A stretch of 33,002 nucleotides of DNA from an uncultured Clostridia bacterium (GTDB lineage: Bacteria > Bacillota > Clostridia > Christensenellales > UBA1242). The translations under genes were made by a program, and so were the position numbers. Positions 16,538 through 25,486 of this stretch are shown one piece after another (positions within the stretch are counted from its first letter, which is position 1; each line of letters opens with the position of its first letter). The notes under the pieces are model-generated. The model was not told where the DNA came from. It made no database searches and saw nothing but the letters and a program-made list of their open reading frames with translations. The stretch is from contig CANPWN010000009.1 of NCBI GenBank assembly GCA_947584415.1, positions 1 through 33,002 on the forward strand, read 5' to 3'.

Positions 16538-17686
16538 ATGATTTATCTTGACAATAGTTCTTCAACTTTCACAAAGCCAAAACAGGTTTTGAAAAATGTT
16601 TCACTTGCCCTTTCCCGCTACACCGCAAACCCCGGCAGAAGTGGGCATAGGCTTTCCATTGATGCTGCCACCATGGTAACCGAAACAAGAATTAAAACAA
16701 GCAAAATGTTCAATCTTGGAAATGAAAACAATGTCATTTTCACTTCCTCATGCTCTGCCGCACTCAATCAAGCAATTCTTGGCACTGCAAAGATGGGCGG
16801 GCATGTTGTTTGCACCGAAAATGACCACAACTCCTGTCTTAGACCTCTTGAACATTTGAAACAAATTGGCATGATTGATTACACTGTCGCCTCGCAGTCA
16901 TGCAAAGGGGTTTTGACGCGTGAGGATATTGAAAAATGTTTGCAGCCAAACACATATATGGTGATTGCAAATCACATGTCAAATGTCAATGGAGATATGT
17001 GTGATATTGAAGGCGTTGGAAAACTTTGCAAAGAAAGAGGGCTTTTGTTTTTGGTTGACGCTGCGCAAAGCGGCGGGCATGAGATTATTGATATGCAAAA
17101 AGATGGAATTGACTTTTTGACGCTTGCCCCTCACAAAGGCTTTTATGCTCTGCAAGGGCTTGGCGTTTTACTTGCAAGAAAACCTGAACTTATGCAACCA
17201 ATAACTTTTGGTGGCACAGGAACAAACTCACTTGAACTTGTGCAGCCTCTCGCTTCACCTGAAAGATTTGAAGTTGGAACTTTGCCAACCCCTGCCATAT
17301 TCGGCTTTTCGGGAGGAATTGATTTTGTCAATGAAAACTTTTCTGCCATCCGCGACCACCTTGATGATTTGACAACATTTTTGCACTATGAGTTCTCCTC
17401 GCTGCCGGTTGAAATTTACACCTGTGTTGAAAACTCCAAAGGTGTTTTTTCCTTCAACATCCCTTCCATGCACTCGACAGAAGTGGCGTCATACCTGGAT
17501 GAAAAATTTGGAATTTGTGTGCGTGGCGGTTATCACTGTGCGGCAAAAAAACATGAGGCGCTGGGGCTACTGGACCAAGGCGCAGTGCGAGTTTCACTGT
17601 CCTTTTTCACCTCTTTCTCAGATGTTCAAAAACTTGTTGTCGCTGTTAAGAGTTTGCTTAAAAAACAAAAAATTAACAAAAAATAG
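16538..17686 (+). CDS. Cysteine desulfurase family protein (class V aminotransferase fold)
   Basis: PLP enzyme predicted to remove sulfur (or selenium) from cysteine/selenocysteine. 382 residues from ATG 16538. The N-terminus MIYLDNSSSTFTKP is typical. PLP contacts are D174 in FLVDAAQSGG and the Schiff-base lysine K200 in LAPHKGFYALQG. Catalytic C334 lies in VRGGYHCAAKKHEALG, a pattern of the SufS/CsdB-like subgroup that often accompanies DUF3343. A frame extends 23 codons upstream, but AAAAGGAA precedes ATG 16538 and the family N-terminus starts there. No IscU or SufU scaffold is adjacent, so a role in Fe-S assembly is not implied by context. Confidence 0.9.
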   Translation: MIYLDNSSSTFTKPKQVLKNVSLALSRYTANPGRSGHRLSIDAATMVTETRIKTSKMFNLGNENNVIFTSSCSAALNQAILGTAKMGGHVVCTENDHNSCLRPLEHLKQIGMIDYTVASQSCKGVLTREDIEKCLQPNTYMVIANHMSNVNGDMCDIEGVGKLCKERGLLFLVDAAQSGGHEIIDMQKDGIDFLTLAPHKGFYALQGLGVLLARKPELMQPITFGGTGTNSLELVQPLASPERFEVGTLPTPAIFGFSGGIDFVNENFSAIRDHLDDLTTFLHYEFSSLPVEIYTCVENSKGVFSFNIPSMHSTEVASYLDEKFGICVRGGYHCAAKKHEALGLLDQGAVRVSLSFFTSFSDVQKLVVAVKSLLKKQKINKK

Positions 17687-17696
17687 GCATTTTTTC

Positions 17697-17727
17697 AAAA
17701 AAAGAGGTGTTTTTACCTCTTTTTTTG
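17697..17727. terminator. Bidirectional intrinsic terminator
   Basis: AAAGAGGT-GTTTTT-ACCTCTTT (17701-17722) with T-runs on both strands. It sits between the stops of the cysteine desulfurase (plus) and the cdsZ-like gene (minus) and can serve both. Confidence 0.85.
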
Positions 17728-17731
17728 TTAA

Positions 17732-18430
17732 TTATTCAAAATAGATGATTCGACGGCAATGCTCACATTGAAGAATTTTCTCTTCTTTGAGTTTGCTGAT
17801 TGCAGACGCGGAAAGTTCCATACGGCATCTGCCACAATTGTTCCCATCAAGTTTGACAAGCACTGGGAAAATTTTGTCCGCCCTTTTTGAAAGATAGGTT
17901 TGCATGATTTTTGCATCAATGCCTTTTTGCATTTTTGCAAGTTCATTTTTAAGTTCATTTATTTTTGGTTCAAGTTCGGCAACTTTTTTATCATACAAAT
18001 ATTTGTATTTTGCGTAGTCCTCTTTCGCTTGATTATATGACTTCACTGTGCGGTTGAAATCTGCCAAAATTGAATTGATGCTTTCTGCAAGATGGGTGTA
18101 TCTTTTGTCAAGCAAAGTCAAATTTTGTGACACCTTATCCTTTAAAGCAAGATTGTCATCAATTTGCTGCTTGGTCATATTTTCAGGATTGCTTTTTAAA
18201 AGTTCATCACCTTTTTTGAAAGTGAGTTCATAATTTTTGGTTAGTTCGTTCATTTCCCTTAAAAGTGAACCCGCCTGCTCTTCTAGTGTGTTTGATTTGG
18301 CTTGTGAGGTTTTTGCAAGTTGTGTTAACTGGGCACATTTGACTTTGTTTGGGTCTTGCAAAAGTTCATTTTCAAGTTCATAAAGTTTGCTGTCCACTTG
18401 CTGATATGCAAGAATATTTTTTAAGTCCAT
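17732..18430 (-). CDS. Coiled-coil protein with C4-type zinc ribbon (CdsZ-like)
   Basis: 232 residues. The first ~190 form a long antiparallel coiled coil rich in E, K, L and N. The C-terminus holds a C4 zinc ribbon with CGRC and CEHC pairs about 20 residues apart (NNCGRCRMELSAS...ILQCEHCRRIIYF). This architecture is the bacterial zf-RING_7 family, which often neighbours the YbgI/Nif3 or sigma-factor genes. Its molecular role is not established from the sequence; nucleic-acid or protein binding is a reasonable inference. ATG 18430 follows GGAGGAAGAA. It is the last gene of the dnaG-rpoD operon, 9 nt after rpoD. Confidence 0.85.
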   Translation of the reverse strand: MDLKNILAYQQVDSKLYELENELLQDPNKVKCAQLTQLAKTSQAKSNTLEEQAGSLLREMNELTKNYELTFKKGDELLKSNPENMTKQQIDDNLALKDKVSQNLTLLDKRYTHLAESINSILADFNRTVKSYNQAKEDYAKYKYLYDKKVAELEPKINELKNELAKMQKGIDAKIMQTYLSKRADKIFPVLVKLDGNNCGRCRMELSASAISKLKEEKILQCEHCRRIIYFE

Positions 18431-18439
18431 TTCTTCCTC

Positions 18440-19504
18440 CTATTCCATAAAGTCAGCAAGTTTTTTGCTGCGGTTTGGGTGTTTCAACTTTCTGAGCGCT
18501 TTGGCTTCAATTTGTCGAATACGCTCACGCGTGACCTTAAATTCCTTTCCAACTTCTTCAAGCGTTTTGGCTCTGCCATCTTTAAGACCATATCTTTGGC
18601 GGATAACCTCCTGCTCTCTTGGTGTCAAAGTGTCAATGACTGCAAGAAGTTGCTCTCTTAAAAGCGACTGGGTTGCATACTCAATTGGGCTTTTCACGGT
18701 TTCGTCCACAATTATGTCGGTCAGTTTGCTGTCCTCTTCTTCACCAATTGGAGTTTCAAGCGAGACAGGGTCAAGGCCAATTTTTTGAATTTCAATGACT
18801 TTGCTTTCCGGAATGCCCATCTCTTCGGCAATTTCTTCAGTGGTCGGTTCGCGGCAAAGTTTTTGCGTCAATTGACGGATAACCCTTTGCGCTTTGTTGA
18901 TTGTTTCAACCATGTGAACTGGAATTCTGATTGTTCTTGACTGATCGGCTATTGCACGGGTGATGGACTGACGAATCCACCATGTTGCATAAGTTGAAAA
19001 CTTAAAGCCTTTGGAATAATCAAACCTTTCAACTGCCTTCAAAAGACCAAGATTGCCCTCTTGAATTAAATCCAAAAAGGACAGGCTTGATGCACGAGAT
19101 GCCCATTTTTTTGCAACACTGACAACAAGCCTAAGGTTGGCCTCACAGAATTTTGCTTTGGCATACTCATCACCCTGCATTATCCTTTGTGCCAAATCCT
19201 TTTCCTCTTCACTTGAAAGAAGTGGAACTTTGCCAATATCTTTGAGGTAAATTTTGACAGGGTCGTCAACTCCATATTCTGGAATTAAATCTGAAAAATC
19301 TTCCTTGCCCAAATCATCATCTTCGCTGGCACGGATGACCCTTATGCCACGGCTTTCCAAAGTTTGAACAAAATTGTGAATATCATCAGGCGAAACATCA
19401 TATTTCAAAATGCGGTAATAGATGTCATCCTCATTGACAGAGCCTTTCTTTTGGGCAATGTCCATAATTTTTTTAAATTCAATTTCTGCTTTTTTGTCAA
19501 GCAT
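18440..19504 (-). CDS. rpoD: RNA polymerase primary sigma factor RpoD/SigA
   Basis: Housekeeping sigma factor that recognises -10 and -35 elements. 354 residues: region 1.2 ([20 protein letters not shown]), region 2 with [20 protein letters not shown] and [20 protein letters not shown], region 3 ([16 protein letters not shown]), and region 4 with the helix-turn-helix [20 protein letters not shown]. Region 1.1 is short. The order dnaG-rpoD is the conserved macromolecular synthesis operon. ATG 19504 has GGAGGACTTTT upstream and overlaps dnaG by 8 nt. Confidence 0.97.
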   Translation of the reverse strand: MLDKKAEIEFKKIMDIAQKKGSVNEDDIYYRILKYDVSPDDIHNFVQTLESRGIRVIRASEDDDLGKEDFSDLIPEYGVDDPVKIYLKDIGKVPLLSSEEEKDLAQRIMQGDEYAKAKFCEANLRLVVSVAKKWASRASSLSFLDLIQEGNLGLLKAVERFDYSKGFKFSTYATWWIRQSITRAIADQSRTIRIPVHMVETINKAQRVIRQLTQKLCREPTTEEIAEEMGIPESKVIEIQKIGLDPVSLETPIGEEEDSKLTDIIVDETVKSPIEYATQSLLREQLLAVIDTLTPREQEVIRQRYGLKDGRAKTLEEVGKEFKVTRERIRQIEAKALRKLKHPNRSKKLADFME

Positions 19505-21260
19505 AAAAGTCCTCCAAATTTTTATCTCTTATTTTTTTGTCAACATCTTGCGCTTGCATAAGAAGTTGGCGCCTTTCCGCTAAGTCAGTGGAAAGTTTAT
19601 ATTTTTCCATTATTGCCTCTTTTTTCGCCCTCAATTTTTCTTCAGCCAGCGACCAGACGCACTCTGCAAAATACTGCTCTGCGTTGTTGCTTGACTCAGC
19701 AAAATTGAAATATACAAGGTCTTGCCAAAATTCATCTTCATCCACACTGACCACATCATATATCCCAGAGAGCCTTGTGAGTGATTTGATGATTTCAATC
19801 TCTTTTTCTCGACCAGAGAGAAGTTTGTTTGGGTCAAGATGAGGGTCAATATAACTTTTTTTATGCAAATATGATGCCAAAATAAATGTTTCTGCTCGTT
19901 TATTTCCATTTATGCGGTTCGTTAAAACATTTTTGCTTTCTTTTTCAAAGGTTGGAAGTATTTGTATGCCAAGCGAACGCCTTAAAACGTCAATTGGCAT
20001 CCCAGACAAATCTCTCAGTTTTGGCAAATATGCCTCCTGCTCTGGCTGAGTGAATTTTTTGAGCCTTTCAAGCATGTTTTTGACAAAGTCCGCTCTTTCA
20101 TCAGGCTTGGACATGTCAACCCTGCTCTTTTCGACATCAATATAATAATCTATCACCGCTTTTGCACCATCTATGATGCTTTGCATTTTGGCTTGTCCAC
20201 CCTCTTCTTTGAGGGTTTCATCTGGGTCTTTTCCTTTTTCTAAAACGGCAATTCTGACCCTAAAGCCCGCTTCTTTTAAGATGTCAATCGACCTTAAGGT
20301 TGCTTTTTGTCCCGCCTCATCACCATCAAAGCAAACAATAACTTCGTCAGCAAATTTTCTTAGTTCCCTCGCATGCTCGCTCGTTAACGCCGTGCCTAAG
20401 AAAGCAACCGTGTTTTTAAAGCCATATCTGTGCATGGTGATGACATCAATTTGCCCTTCAACCAAGATGATTTGATTAAGTCCCTTCTCTTGTTTGAGTT
20501 TTTTCAAGAGGTGTATGCCAAACACAACCTTACTCTTTTTGAAAACAACCGTTTCTGGAGTGTTTTTGTATTTTGCAAAGTCCGTTTTGACAAGCACCCT
20601 CGCAGAAAAACCTATGCACTCCGAAAAGGAATTGTATATTGGAAAGACGAGTCTTTCGCCCATGGCATCATACAATTTGCCTTCTTCCTTGCTTTGCGCC
20701 ACTCCTGAAGAGAGAATATCCTCTTTTTTATAGCCTTTATTAAGCAAATATCTTATCATTTCGTTCCAGTCGAGCGAATAGCCAATTTTAAAGTCTTCAA
20801 GTTCGTGGCGTGTGAAACCGCGGCTTTTTATGTAATCTTGCGCCGGCTTTGCCTCTTTTTTATAGATGTTTTCATGATAATGCTCGGCTGCGTCATTTAA
20901 AATCTTGAGCACTATGTCTTTTTCTTTCTTCCGCTTTATAACGCTTTCATCTTGGCTGAATTTTGGAACTTCCATTTTCGCGTTTTCTGCAAGACGAGTT
21001 ATTGCATCATGAAAATCACAACTTTCCATCTTCTGCACAAATGTGATTACATCTCCGCCCTCTTTGCAGCCAAAACAATGATATAGTCCTTCATACTGGT
21101 CAACACAAAAGGAAGGAGTTTTTTCATGATGAAATGGGCAACATCCCCAAAATTTGCTCCCTCTTTGCTCCAAAGTCACATATTTGGAAACGACTGAAAT
21201 TATGTCATTTTTCCTTTTGAGTTCATCCAGCCACTCTGGTGAAATTCCGCGTGTGTTCAC
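19497..21260 (-). CDS. dnaG: DNA primase DnaG
   Basis: Synthesises RNA primers at the replication fork. 587 residues. The N-terminal zinc-binding domain has C41, H44, C62 and C65 ([11 protein letters not shown]...[11 protein letters not shown]). The catalytic TOPRIM core follows, with EGQID (268-272) and CFDGDEAG (310-317, acidic pair D312/D314). A C-terminal helical region corresponds to the helicase-binding domain. The start is GTG 21260, with only a weak AAAAGATAA upstream and no clear Shine-Dalgarno sequence; a possible promoter puts +1 on or next to this codon. It is the first gene of dnaG-rpoD-cdsZ. Confidence 0.96.
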   Translation of the reverse strand: MNTRGISPEWLDELKRKNDIISVVSKYVTLEQRGSKFWGCCPFHHEKTPSFCVDQYEGLYHCFGCKEGGDVITFVQKMESCDFHDAITRLAENAKMEVPKFSQDESVIKRKKEKDIVLKILNDAAEHYHENIYKKEAKPAQDYIKSRGFTRHELEDFKIGYSLDWNEMIRYLLNKGYKKEDILSSGVAQSKEEGKLYDAMGERLVFPIYNSFSECIGFSARVLVKTDFAKYKNTPETVVFKKSKVVFGIHLLKKLKQEKGLNQIILVEGQIDVITMHRYGFKNTVAFLGTALTSEHARELRKFADEVIVCFDGDEAGQKATLRSIDILKEAGFRVRIAVLEKGKDPDETLKEEGGQAKMQSIIDGAKAVIDYYIDVEKSRVDMSKPDERADFVKNMLERLKKFTQPEQEAYLPKLRDLSGMPIDVLRRSLGIQILPTFEKESKNVLTNRINGNKRAETFILASYLHKKSYIDPHLDPNKLLSGREKEIEIIKSLTRLSGIYDVVSVDEDEFWQDLVYFNFAESSNNAEQYFAECVWSLAEEKLRAKKEAIMEKYKLSTDLAERRQLLMQAQDVDKKIRDKNLEDFYA

Positions 21261-21265
21261 TTATC

Positions 21266-21294
21266 TTTTAACCTTATACTTTATATATACTCAA
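21266..21294 (-). promoter_or_regulatory. Possible dnaG promoter, near-leaderless
   Basis: -35 TTGAGT (21289-21294), 17-nt spacer, -10 TTAAAA (21266-21271). The predicted +1 falls within a base or two of the GTG at 21260. The region is very AT-rich, and an alternative -10 TATAAG at 21273-21278 lacks a suitably spaced -35, so this call is tentative. Confidence 0.3.
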
Positions 21295-21337
21295 TAAAAT
21301 TTGATTTTCCTCTATGAAAATTATTTTTTTATATCTA

Positions 21338-22228
21338 TTAATTTGTAAATGCTATTGCCTCGGCGGCCGCAATTGCTCCAGATGATGCTGCGGTGACAAT
21401 AAGTTTTGTTGAATTTGACCTTACATCACCGCATGCAAAGATGCCAGCCCGACTTGTGTGCATATTTGCATCTGTGACAATATAGCCTTTTTCGTCAAGC
21501 GTCAAAAGATTTTTGAGTGCGTCTGTGTCGGGTCTTCTGCCAATTGTAACAAAGACGCCATCAAGGGTGACTGGCTCTTTTTGTGTGTCGAGTTCAACTG
21601 CTTCAACTTTGCCATGCCCTATAATCTTTTGGATGAGCGAGCCATAGTAAATTTTTATTCCGCTGAGTTTGTCAAGCACGCTTTCGTTATAGGATTTGAT
21701 TTTAAGCTCAGGATACTTTGAGATTATTACAACCTCTTTGCAGATGTTTTTAAGATATAGTGCAGACGCTATTGCGCTGTCGCCTGAGCCAACAACTGCG
21801 ACCTTTTTGCCTTTGAAGAACGCGCCATCACAGGTCGCACAATAACTGACTCCGCTGCCAATAAACTCCTTTTCTCCCTCAACATTGAGTTCTCTTGAAA
21901 CTGAGCCGAGCGCGAGGATGACCGCTCTTGTTTCATACACGCCTTTTTTGCAGATGACCTTTTTAATTTCGCCGTCTTCGATTTTTTGCATGTCATCCGC
22001 TTTGAGTTCAATCTTCATGGCTTTTGCTTGTGAATAAAACTGCGTGGCAAGTTCACTGCCTTCAACCGAGGTAAAGCCTGGATAATTTTCTATCTTTCCA
22101 AGCGTTGCAACCTGGCCGCCAAACATACCTCTTTCAAGCACAAGCACTTTTTTGTTCGCTCTCTTTGCAAATATTGCCGCCGTCAAGCCTGCAGGCCCAC
22201 CACCAACTATTACAATGTCATATATCAT
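21338..22228 (-). CDS. trxB: Thioredoxin reductase-like flavoprotein
   Basis: FAD enzyme that reduces thioredoxin through the CATC disulfide (C130, C133). 296 residues: FAD-binding VGGGPAGLTAAIFA (8-21), the redox motif SYCATCDGAFF, the pyridine-nucleotide-binding loop VGSGDSAIASALYL (146-159), and the C-terminal FAD motif AGIFACGDV. In NADPH-dependent TrxB the loop is followed by HRRxxxR, whose arginines hold the 2'-phosphate. Here that place reads SKYPELK (170-176), with no arginine. The electron donor may therefore be NADH or ferredoxin, as proposed for clostridial flavin thioredoxin reductases lacking this motif. ATG 22228 follows AGGGAGATAAAAA. It stands alone, without a thioredoxin gene beside it. 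Confidence 0.88.
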   Translation of the reverse strand: MIYDIVIVGGGPAGLTAAIFAKRANKKVLVLERGMFGGQVATLGKIENYPGFTSVEGSELATQFYSQAKAMKIELKADDMQKIEDGEIKKVICKKGVYETRAVILALGSVSRELNVEGEKEFIGSGVSYCATCDGAFFKGKKVAVVGSGDSAIASALYLKNICKEVVIISKYPELKIKSYNESVLDKLSGIKIYYGSLIQKIIGHGKVEAVELDTQKEPVTLDGVFVTIGRRPDTDALKNLLTLDEKGYIVTDANMHTSRAGIFACGDVRSNSTKLIVTAASSGAIAAAEAIAFTN

Positions 22229-22262
22229 TTTTTATCTCCCTAAATATTGTATTCATTTTAGA

Positions 22263-22292
22263 AAAAATAGACCAATAAAATGGTCTATTTTT
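22263..22292 (-). terminator. Intrinsic terminator of rplM-rpsI
   Basis: 12-bp stem AAAAATAGACCA / TGGTCTATTTTT with a 6-nt loop (22263-22292), just after the rpsI stop on the minus strand. It is symmetrical, with T-runs on both strands. Confidence 0.85.
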
Positions 22293-22295
22293 ATC

Positions 22296-22712
22296 TTAAC
22301 GCTTAGAGAATTGTGGTGCTTTTCTTGCTTTCTTAAGACCGTATTTCTTTCTTTCTTTCATCCTTGGGTCTCTTGTCAAGAAGCCTGCCGCTTTAAGTTC
22401 CGCTTTGTAAGTTTCATTTGCCTTAACAAGCGCCCTTGCTATGCCGTGGCAAATTGCTCCGGCTTGCCCAGCTATGCCGCCGCCATCAACTGTGATTGTG
22501 ATGTCATACTTGCCCATTGCTCCAACTTTTTCAAGTGGTTGAAGTGCAACAAGAAGTAAGGTGTCGCGTTGAAGATATTCGCCAATTTCACGGCCATTAA
22601 CTTTGATAACGCCTTTGCCACTTTGCATCCTTACTCTTGCAATTGAGCTTTTTCTTCTGCCTGTTGCAATAAAAAGACCACTTTGCTTTTTAACCGCTTT
22701 TGCCTCTGCCAT
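22296..22712 (-). CDS. rpsI: 30S ribosomal protein S9
   Basis: 138-residue component of the small-subunit head. Family features are [32 protein letters not shown], the glycine-rich [21 protein letters not shown], and the basic tail ending [12 protein letters not shown], which reaches the P-site tRNA. ATG 22712 shares one base with the rplM stop (TAATG), with AAAGGAGG upstream. L13-S9 is the conserved gene order. Confidence 0.98.
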   Translation of the reverse strand: MAEAKAVKKQSGLFIATGRRKSSIARVRMQSGKGVIKVNGREIGEYLQRDTLLLVALQPLEKVGAMGKYDITITVDGGGIAGQAGAICHGIARALVKANETYKAELKAAGFLTRDPRMKERKKYGLKKARKAPQFSKR

Positions 22713-23155
22713 TAAACTCTGCCTCCTTTTACAACAATTTGCTCAGGTTTTTGTGCAGCATGTTCATGCTCTGCACCTTTATAAACATGCAATCTTGTGA
22801 ATTGCTTGCGTCCAAGTGATGTTTTTGGGAGCATGCCTTTAACTGCTTGCTCAACTGCTTTTGGTGAGTTTTCTGCCATCAAGCGGTCATACTTGACTTC
22901 CTTAAGTCCGCCAATGTAACCTGTGTGCCAAATAAATTTTTTCTTCTCTATTTTTTTACCTGTTAAAACCACTTTGTCGCTGTTTAGCACAATCACGAAG
23001 TCGCCTGTGTCAACATGTGGTGTGTATATTGTCTTCTTTTTGCCTGTCAGAAGGTCAGCAACGGCTGTGGCAAGGCGTCCAAGTGGGAGACCTGCGGCGT
23101 CAATCACATACCATTTTCTTTCAACTTCTGATGGCTTTGCCATGTAAGTTTTCAT
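22712..23155 (-). CDS. rplM: 50S ribosomal protein L13
   Basis: 147-residue early-assembly protein of the large subunit. The start at 23155 gives the canonical [19 protein letters not shown]; the longer frame to 23194 is rejected because CGGAGG lies between the two. [34 protein letters not shown] and the conserved [23 protein letters not shown] are present. It is expressed from a strong promoter through a structured leader that may mediate autoregulation. Confidence 0.98.
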   Translation of the reverse strand: MKTYMAKPSEVERKWYVIDAAGLPLGRLATAVADLLTGKKKTIYTPHVDTGDFVIVLNSDKVVLTGKKIEKKKFIWHTGYIGGLKEVKYDRLMAENSPKAVEQAVKGMLPKTSLGRKQFTRLHVYKGAEHEHAAQKPEQIVVKGGRV

Positions 23156-23252
23156 GTAAAATATTTCCTCCGAATTTTCTCGCTTTTTCTTCAAGCCATT
23201 TTAACTTTATGGGGCTAATATAAAGAAAAAACCGCTTGGCTAGTTTTGCGAC
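23156..23252 (-). promoter_or_regulatory. Structured 5' leader of rplM, possible L13 autoregulatory leader
   Basis: About 100 nt separate the predicted transcription start from the rplM ATG. Within it AGCCA and TGGCT can close a domain that contains the hairpin CTTTAT-loop-ATAAAG, ahead of the CGGAGG ribosome binding site. L13 leaders that bind L13 and control rplM-rpsI are known in Bacillota, so autoregulation is plausible. I could not run a covariance search, so this rests on position and on the visible stems only. Confidence 0.45.
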
Positions 23253-23258
23253 TATTAT

Positions 23259-23287
23259 ATTTTATATATATAACATCCTTTTGTCAA
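23259..23287 (-). promoter_or_regulatory. rplM-rpsI promoter
   Basis: Perfect -35 TTGACA (23282-23287), 17-nt spacer, -10 TAAAAT (23259-23264). This is the best match to the sigma-A consensus in the window, as expected for ribosomal protein genes. Confidence 0.75.
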
Positions 23288-23370
23288 GCAATTTTGCAAA
23301 AAAAATGAAATGAATCCCTCTATACATACGAAGATTTTTTATATTTAATAAATGAAAAACAAAAATGATA

Positions 23371-23398
23371 AAAAAGCAAGGGCAAACCCTTGCTTTTT
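23371..23398. terminator. Strong intrinsic terminator after the large surface protein gene
   Basis: AAAAAGCAAGGG-CAAA-CCCTTGCTTTTT: 12-bp stem including T-runs on both strands, 28 nt beyond the stop at 23427. The 80 nt between it and the rplM promoter hold no other feature that I can see. Confidence 0.85.
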
Positions 23399-23426
23399 TG
23401 TTAAGATTTAATGTTGAAACAGACCG

Positions 23427-25403
23427 TTATTTTTGAGATTTAAAACCATTATTTTTGAGATATGTTTCAACGGAAGTTGTTGTGATATGACTACCAACCC
23501 ACAAATTCCACTTTAATATTGGACAACCACCATCTATTCCACTGCTGCAAATCCAATCACTATCAGTGAATCCTGGCCAATATTTTTTATAATTTGTATT
23601 ATCACCATAACCATCACCACCGCGAGTATATGCACCTTTATAGGTAATCGTGCAATCTGTTGAGGTCGTCCCAACTAATGTGTCCAAAAAACGACCAGCA
23701 TTCTCAGCTTTTATTGTCCCAATAAAATATGAATCAATTATATTTATTTTTGATCCTGATTTTGCCTCTCCAACAAAAGCGGCAGGAAAGGGACTTCCTT
23801 CCATAGGTGTATAAGTAAGGACGAGTCCTCTTACAGCACAATGGGAAATAGTTGTTGTGCTGTAAGAATCGACATGGCTTATTAAACCCGCGCAATAATG
23901 TTGCTTTGTGCTTCCTCCTGAGAACGAAAAATCTAATAAAACATTTTCTAAAACAGACCCACTTCCAGCCTCATTAATAAACGATGCTTCGCTCTCACTT
24001 TTTATTTTAAACTTAAAAAACATTATATTGCGAATTGTGCCATAATTTTTTTGAATAAAGCAGCACGCAGGATCATCTCCATTTTTATTGCTAATAGTCA
24101 AATTTGTAATAAAATGCCCTTGTCCATCAAATGTGCCATAGAAATTTTTTATAGGCGTCCATGTTTTGTCAATACAGTCAATGTCAGTATCAAGGAAAAA
24201 TTTATCCGCCGTGGAAAATGTTCCGCCTGCATTTGTGAAATCTGACATAGCCTGAAGACCTGTGAAGTCGGTGATGTGATAGCCATCTGTCTTTTTCGTT
24301 ATGCCAGAATAAGAGGAAATTCCTTCGTCAAAAGTTTTATTTACTTTACTTATAGTAAAATTAAGCGTCATAATTGGACGATATGCAAATGTTTCATTCG
24401 TATGCGACTGATATGAAATTGTTCCATCAGGCATCACACAATAATAATTACTAGAACTATTTGGATAAACATCATTAAGCCAATAACCACATGTTCCTTT
24501 TCTATATGAAGTAGTGACTGCAGCACTTAGAGCCACTCCGTCTGCCAATGCGAAATCCGATGGAGAAGCCGCACATGATAATGGTTTTGATGTTTCATGT
24601 GAACTAAGATAATATAACCCTTTTTTATCTGTCCATGGGCTATATGTATTCATTTCTTCCATTGTTAGAAAACGAGTATAATAATCATTTTCTTTTTTTA
24701 TTATTGTGTCTTCATACGCTGAAAGTCCAGAACATTCAAGAAAACTATCTAAAAATGGGTCTATATATTTATACATACTTGACTCTGGACATAGCATGTC
24801 GGTTAATGCGAGGTCTGAAATAACTTTTATTTCATATGTTCCTGGTTGAGTAATCTCTGCCGGAATTGTCCCATCAATTACCCACCACTTAATTGGCTCA
24901 ACCTTAAACCATTCTGTAGCATTTTTTTTAATAGCAGTCCCATCTGAATATAACACGCCCTCTTTATATGGCCATTTTACAGTTCCTGAAACATATTTTT
25001 CTGCAAAACAATCATATTCTGCCCAATCACGCTGCCCCAAACCAGCATATGTTTTACCCGTAGGTGTCATAGAAGCAGCATCTGCACCAGAAAAATGCGT
25101 TTGTGGATATTCACCTAATTCAATCCAAAAATATGTATGGTTATTTAGCGTTGAATGATGCCAAGAAAGATTTCCTGCTGGTTTGGTTGGCCAACCTGCC
25201 GCTGTGATTGTGGAGGGAGTGGAAGACATTGAAAAAAGATTTGAAATGTTTGGAAAACAGAAAAGGGACAAGATAAAAGCCAAGGCTAATGAAAAAATTG
25301 TTTTCAAAAATCTTGGCTGATTTGAAAAATGTGGATATCTTTTAGTTAGGCAGTAAGAGTGCCCCCCCCCCCGGTGACAATCTGTTACAAAAAATTTTTT
25401 CAT
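23427..25403 (-). CDS. Large secreted/surface protein with DUF6273-like and GLUG-like regions, phase-variable candidate
   Basis: 658 residues. A hydrophobic signal or anchor (FLKTIFSLALAFILSLFCF, ~32-50) follows an unusually long polar N-terminus. Residues ~90-350 resemble DUF6273 domains: WIELGEYPQT, EPIKWWVID, YYLSSHET, CGYWLNDVYP, YRPIMTLNF. Residues ~380-600 look like a beta-helix/GLUG-type region: FYGTFDGQGHFITNLTISN, then repeated strands with IRNIMFF, LENVLLDFS, ISHCAVRGL. No LPxTG or cell-wall repeat is visible at the C-terminus. Codons 11-14 include an uninterrupted run of 11 G; losing or gaining one G causes a stop within a few codons. ATG 25403 has AAAAGGAAATTAG upstream. Functions in adhesion or surface variation are inferred only. 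Confidence 0.85.
   Translation of the reverse strand: MKKFFVTDCHRGGGHSYCLTKRYPHFSNQPRFLKTIFSLALAFILSLFCFPNISNLFSMSSTPSTITAAGWPTKPAGNLSWHHSTLNNHTYFWIELGEYPQTHFSGADAASMTPTGKTYAGLGQRDWAEYDCFAEKYVSGTVKWPYKEGVLYSDGTAIKKNATEWFKVEPIKWWVIDGTIPAEITQPGTYEIKVISDLALTDMLCPESSMYKYIDPFLDSFLECSGLSAYEDTIIKKENDYYTRFLTMEEMNTYSPWTDKKGLYYLSSHETSKPLSCAASPSDFALADGVALSAAVTTSYRKGTCGYWLNDVYPNSSSNYYCVMPDGTISYQSHTNETFAYRPIMTLNFTISKVNKTFDEGISSYSGITKKTDGYHITDFTGLQAMSDFTNAGGTFSTADKFFLDTDIDCIDKTWTPIKNFYGTFDGQGHFITNLTISNKNGDDPACCFIQKNYGTIRNIMFFKFKIKSESEASFINEAGSGSVLENVLLDFSFSGGSTKQHYCAGLISHVDSYSTTTISHCAVRGLVLTYTPMEGSPFPAAFVGEAKSGSKINIIDSYFIGTIKAENAGRFLDTLVGTTSTDCTITYKGAYTRGGDGYGDNTNYKKYWPGFTDSDWICSSGIDGGCPILKWNLWVGSHITTTSVETYLKNNGFKSQK
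25362..25372 (-). repeat. Homopolymeric G11 tract in coding sequence
   Basis: Eleven consecutive C on the plus strand (G on the coding strand) within codons 11-14 of the surface protein gene. With 11 G the frame is open. With 10 the reading runs into TAA about 6 codons later, and with 12 into TAA about 7 codons later. Confidence 0.95.
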
Positions 25404-25442
25404 TTTCTAATTTCCTTTTTGTGGATAACTTTTTACAAAATT

Positions 25443-25470
25443 AGTATAAACAAATTAAGTCAAAAAACAA
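25443..25470 (-). promoter_or_regulatory. Possible promoter of the surface protein gene
   Basis: -35 TTGTTT (25465-25470), 16-nt spacer, -10 TATACT (25443-25448), giving a leader of about 33 nt. A perfect DnaA box, TTATCCACA, lies in this leader (25420-25428), probably by chance since there is only one. Confidence 0.4.
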
Positions 25471-25486
25471 AATAAAATGGCTGATT

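Noticed and set aside
21300..21337. Terminator between trxB and dnaG
   Set aside because: Only a 6-bp AT-rich stem (ATTTTC/GAAAAT) is present, and its T-run lies on the plus strand, where no gene ends.
25420..25428. Perfect DnaA box TTATCCACA
   Set aside because: It is a single box in the leader of the surface protein gene, without clustering, an AT-rich unwinding region or dnaA/dnaN genes nearby, so an origin is not supported.
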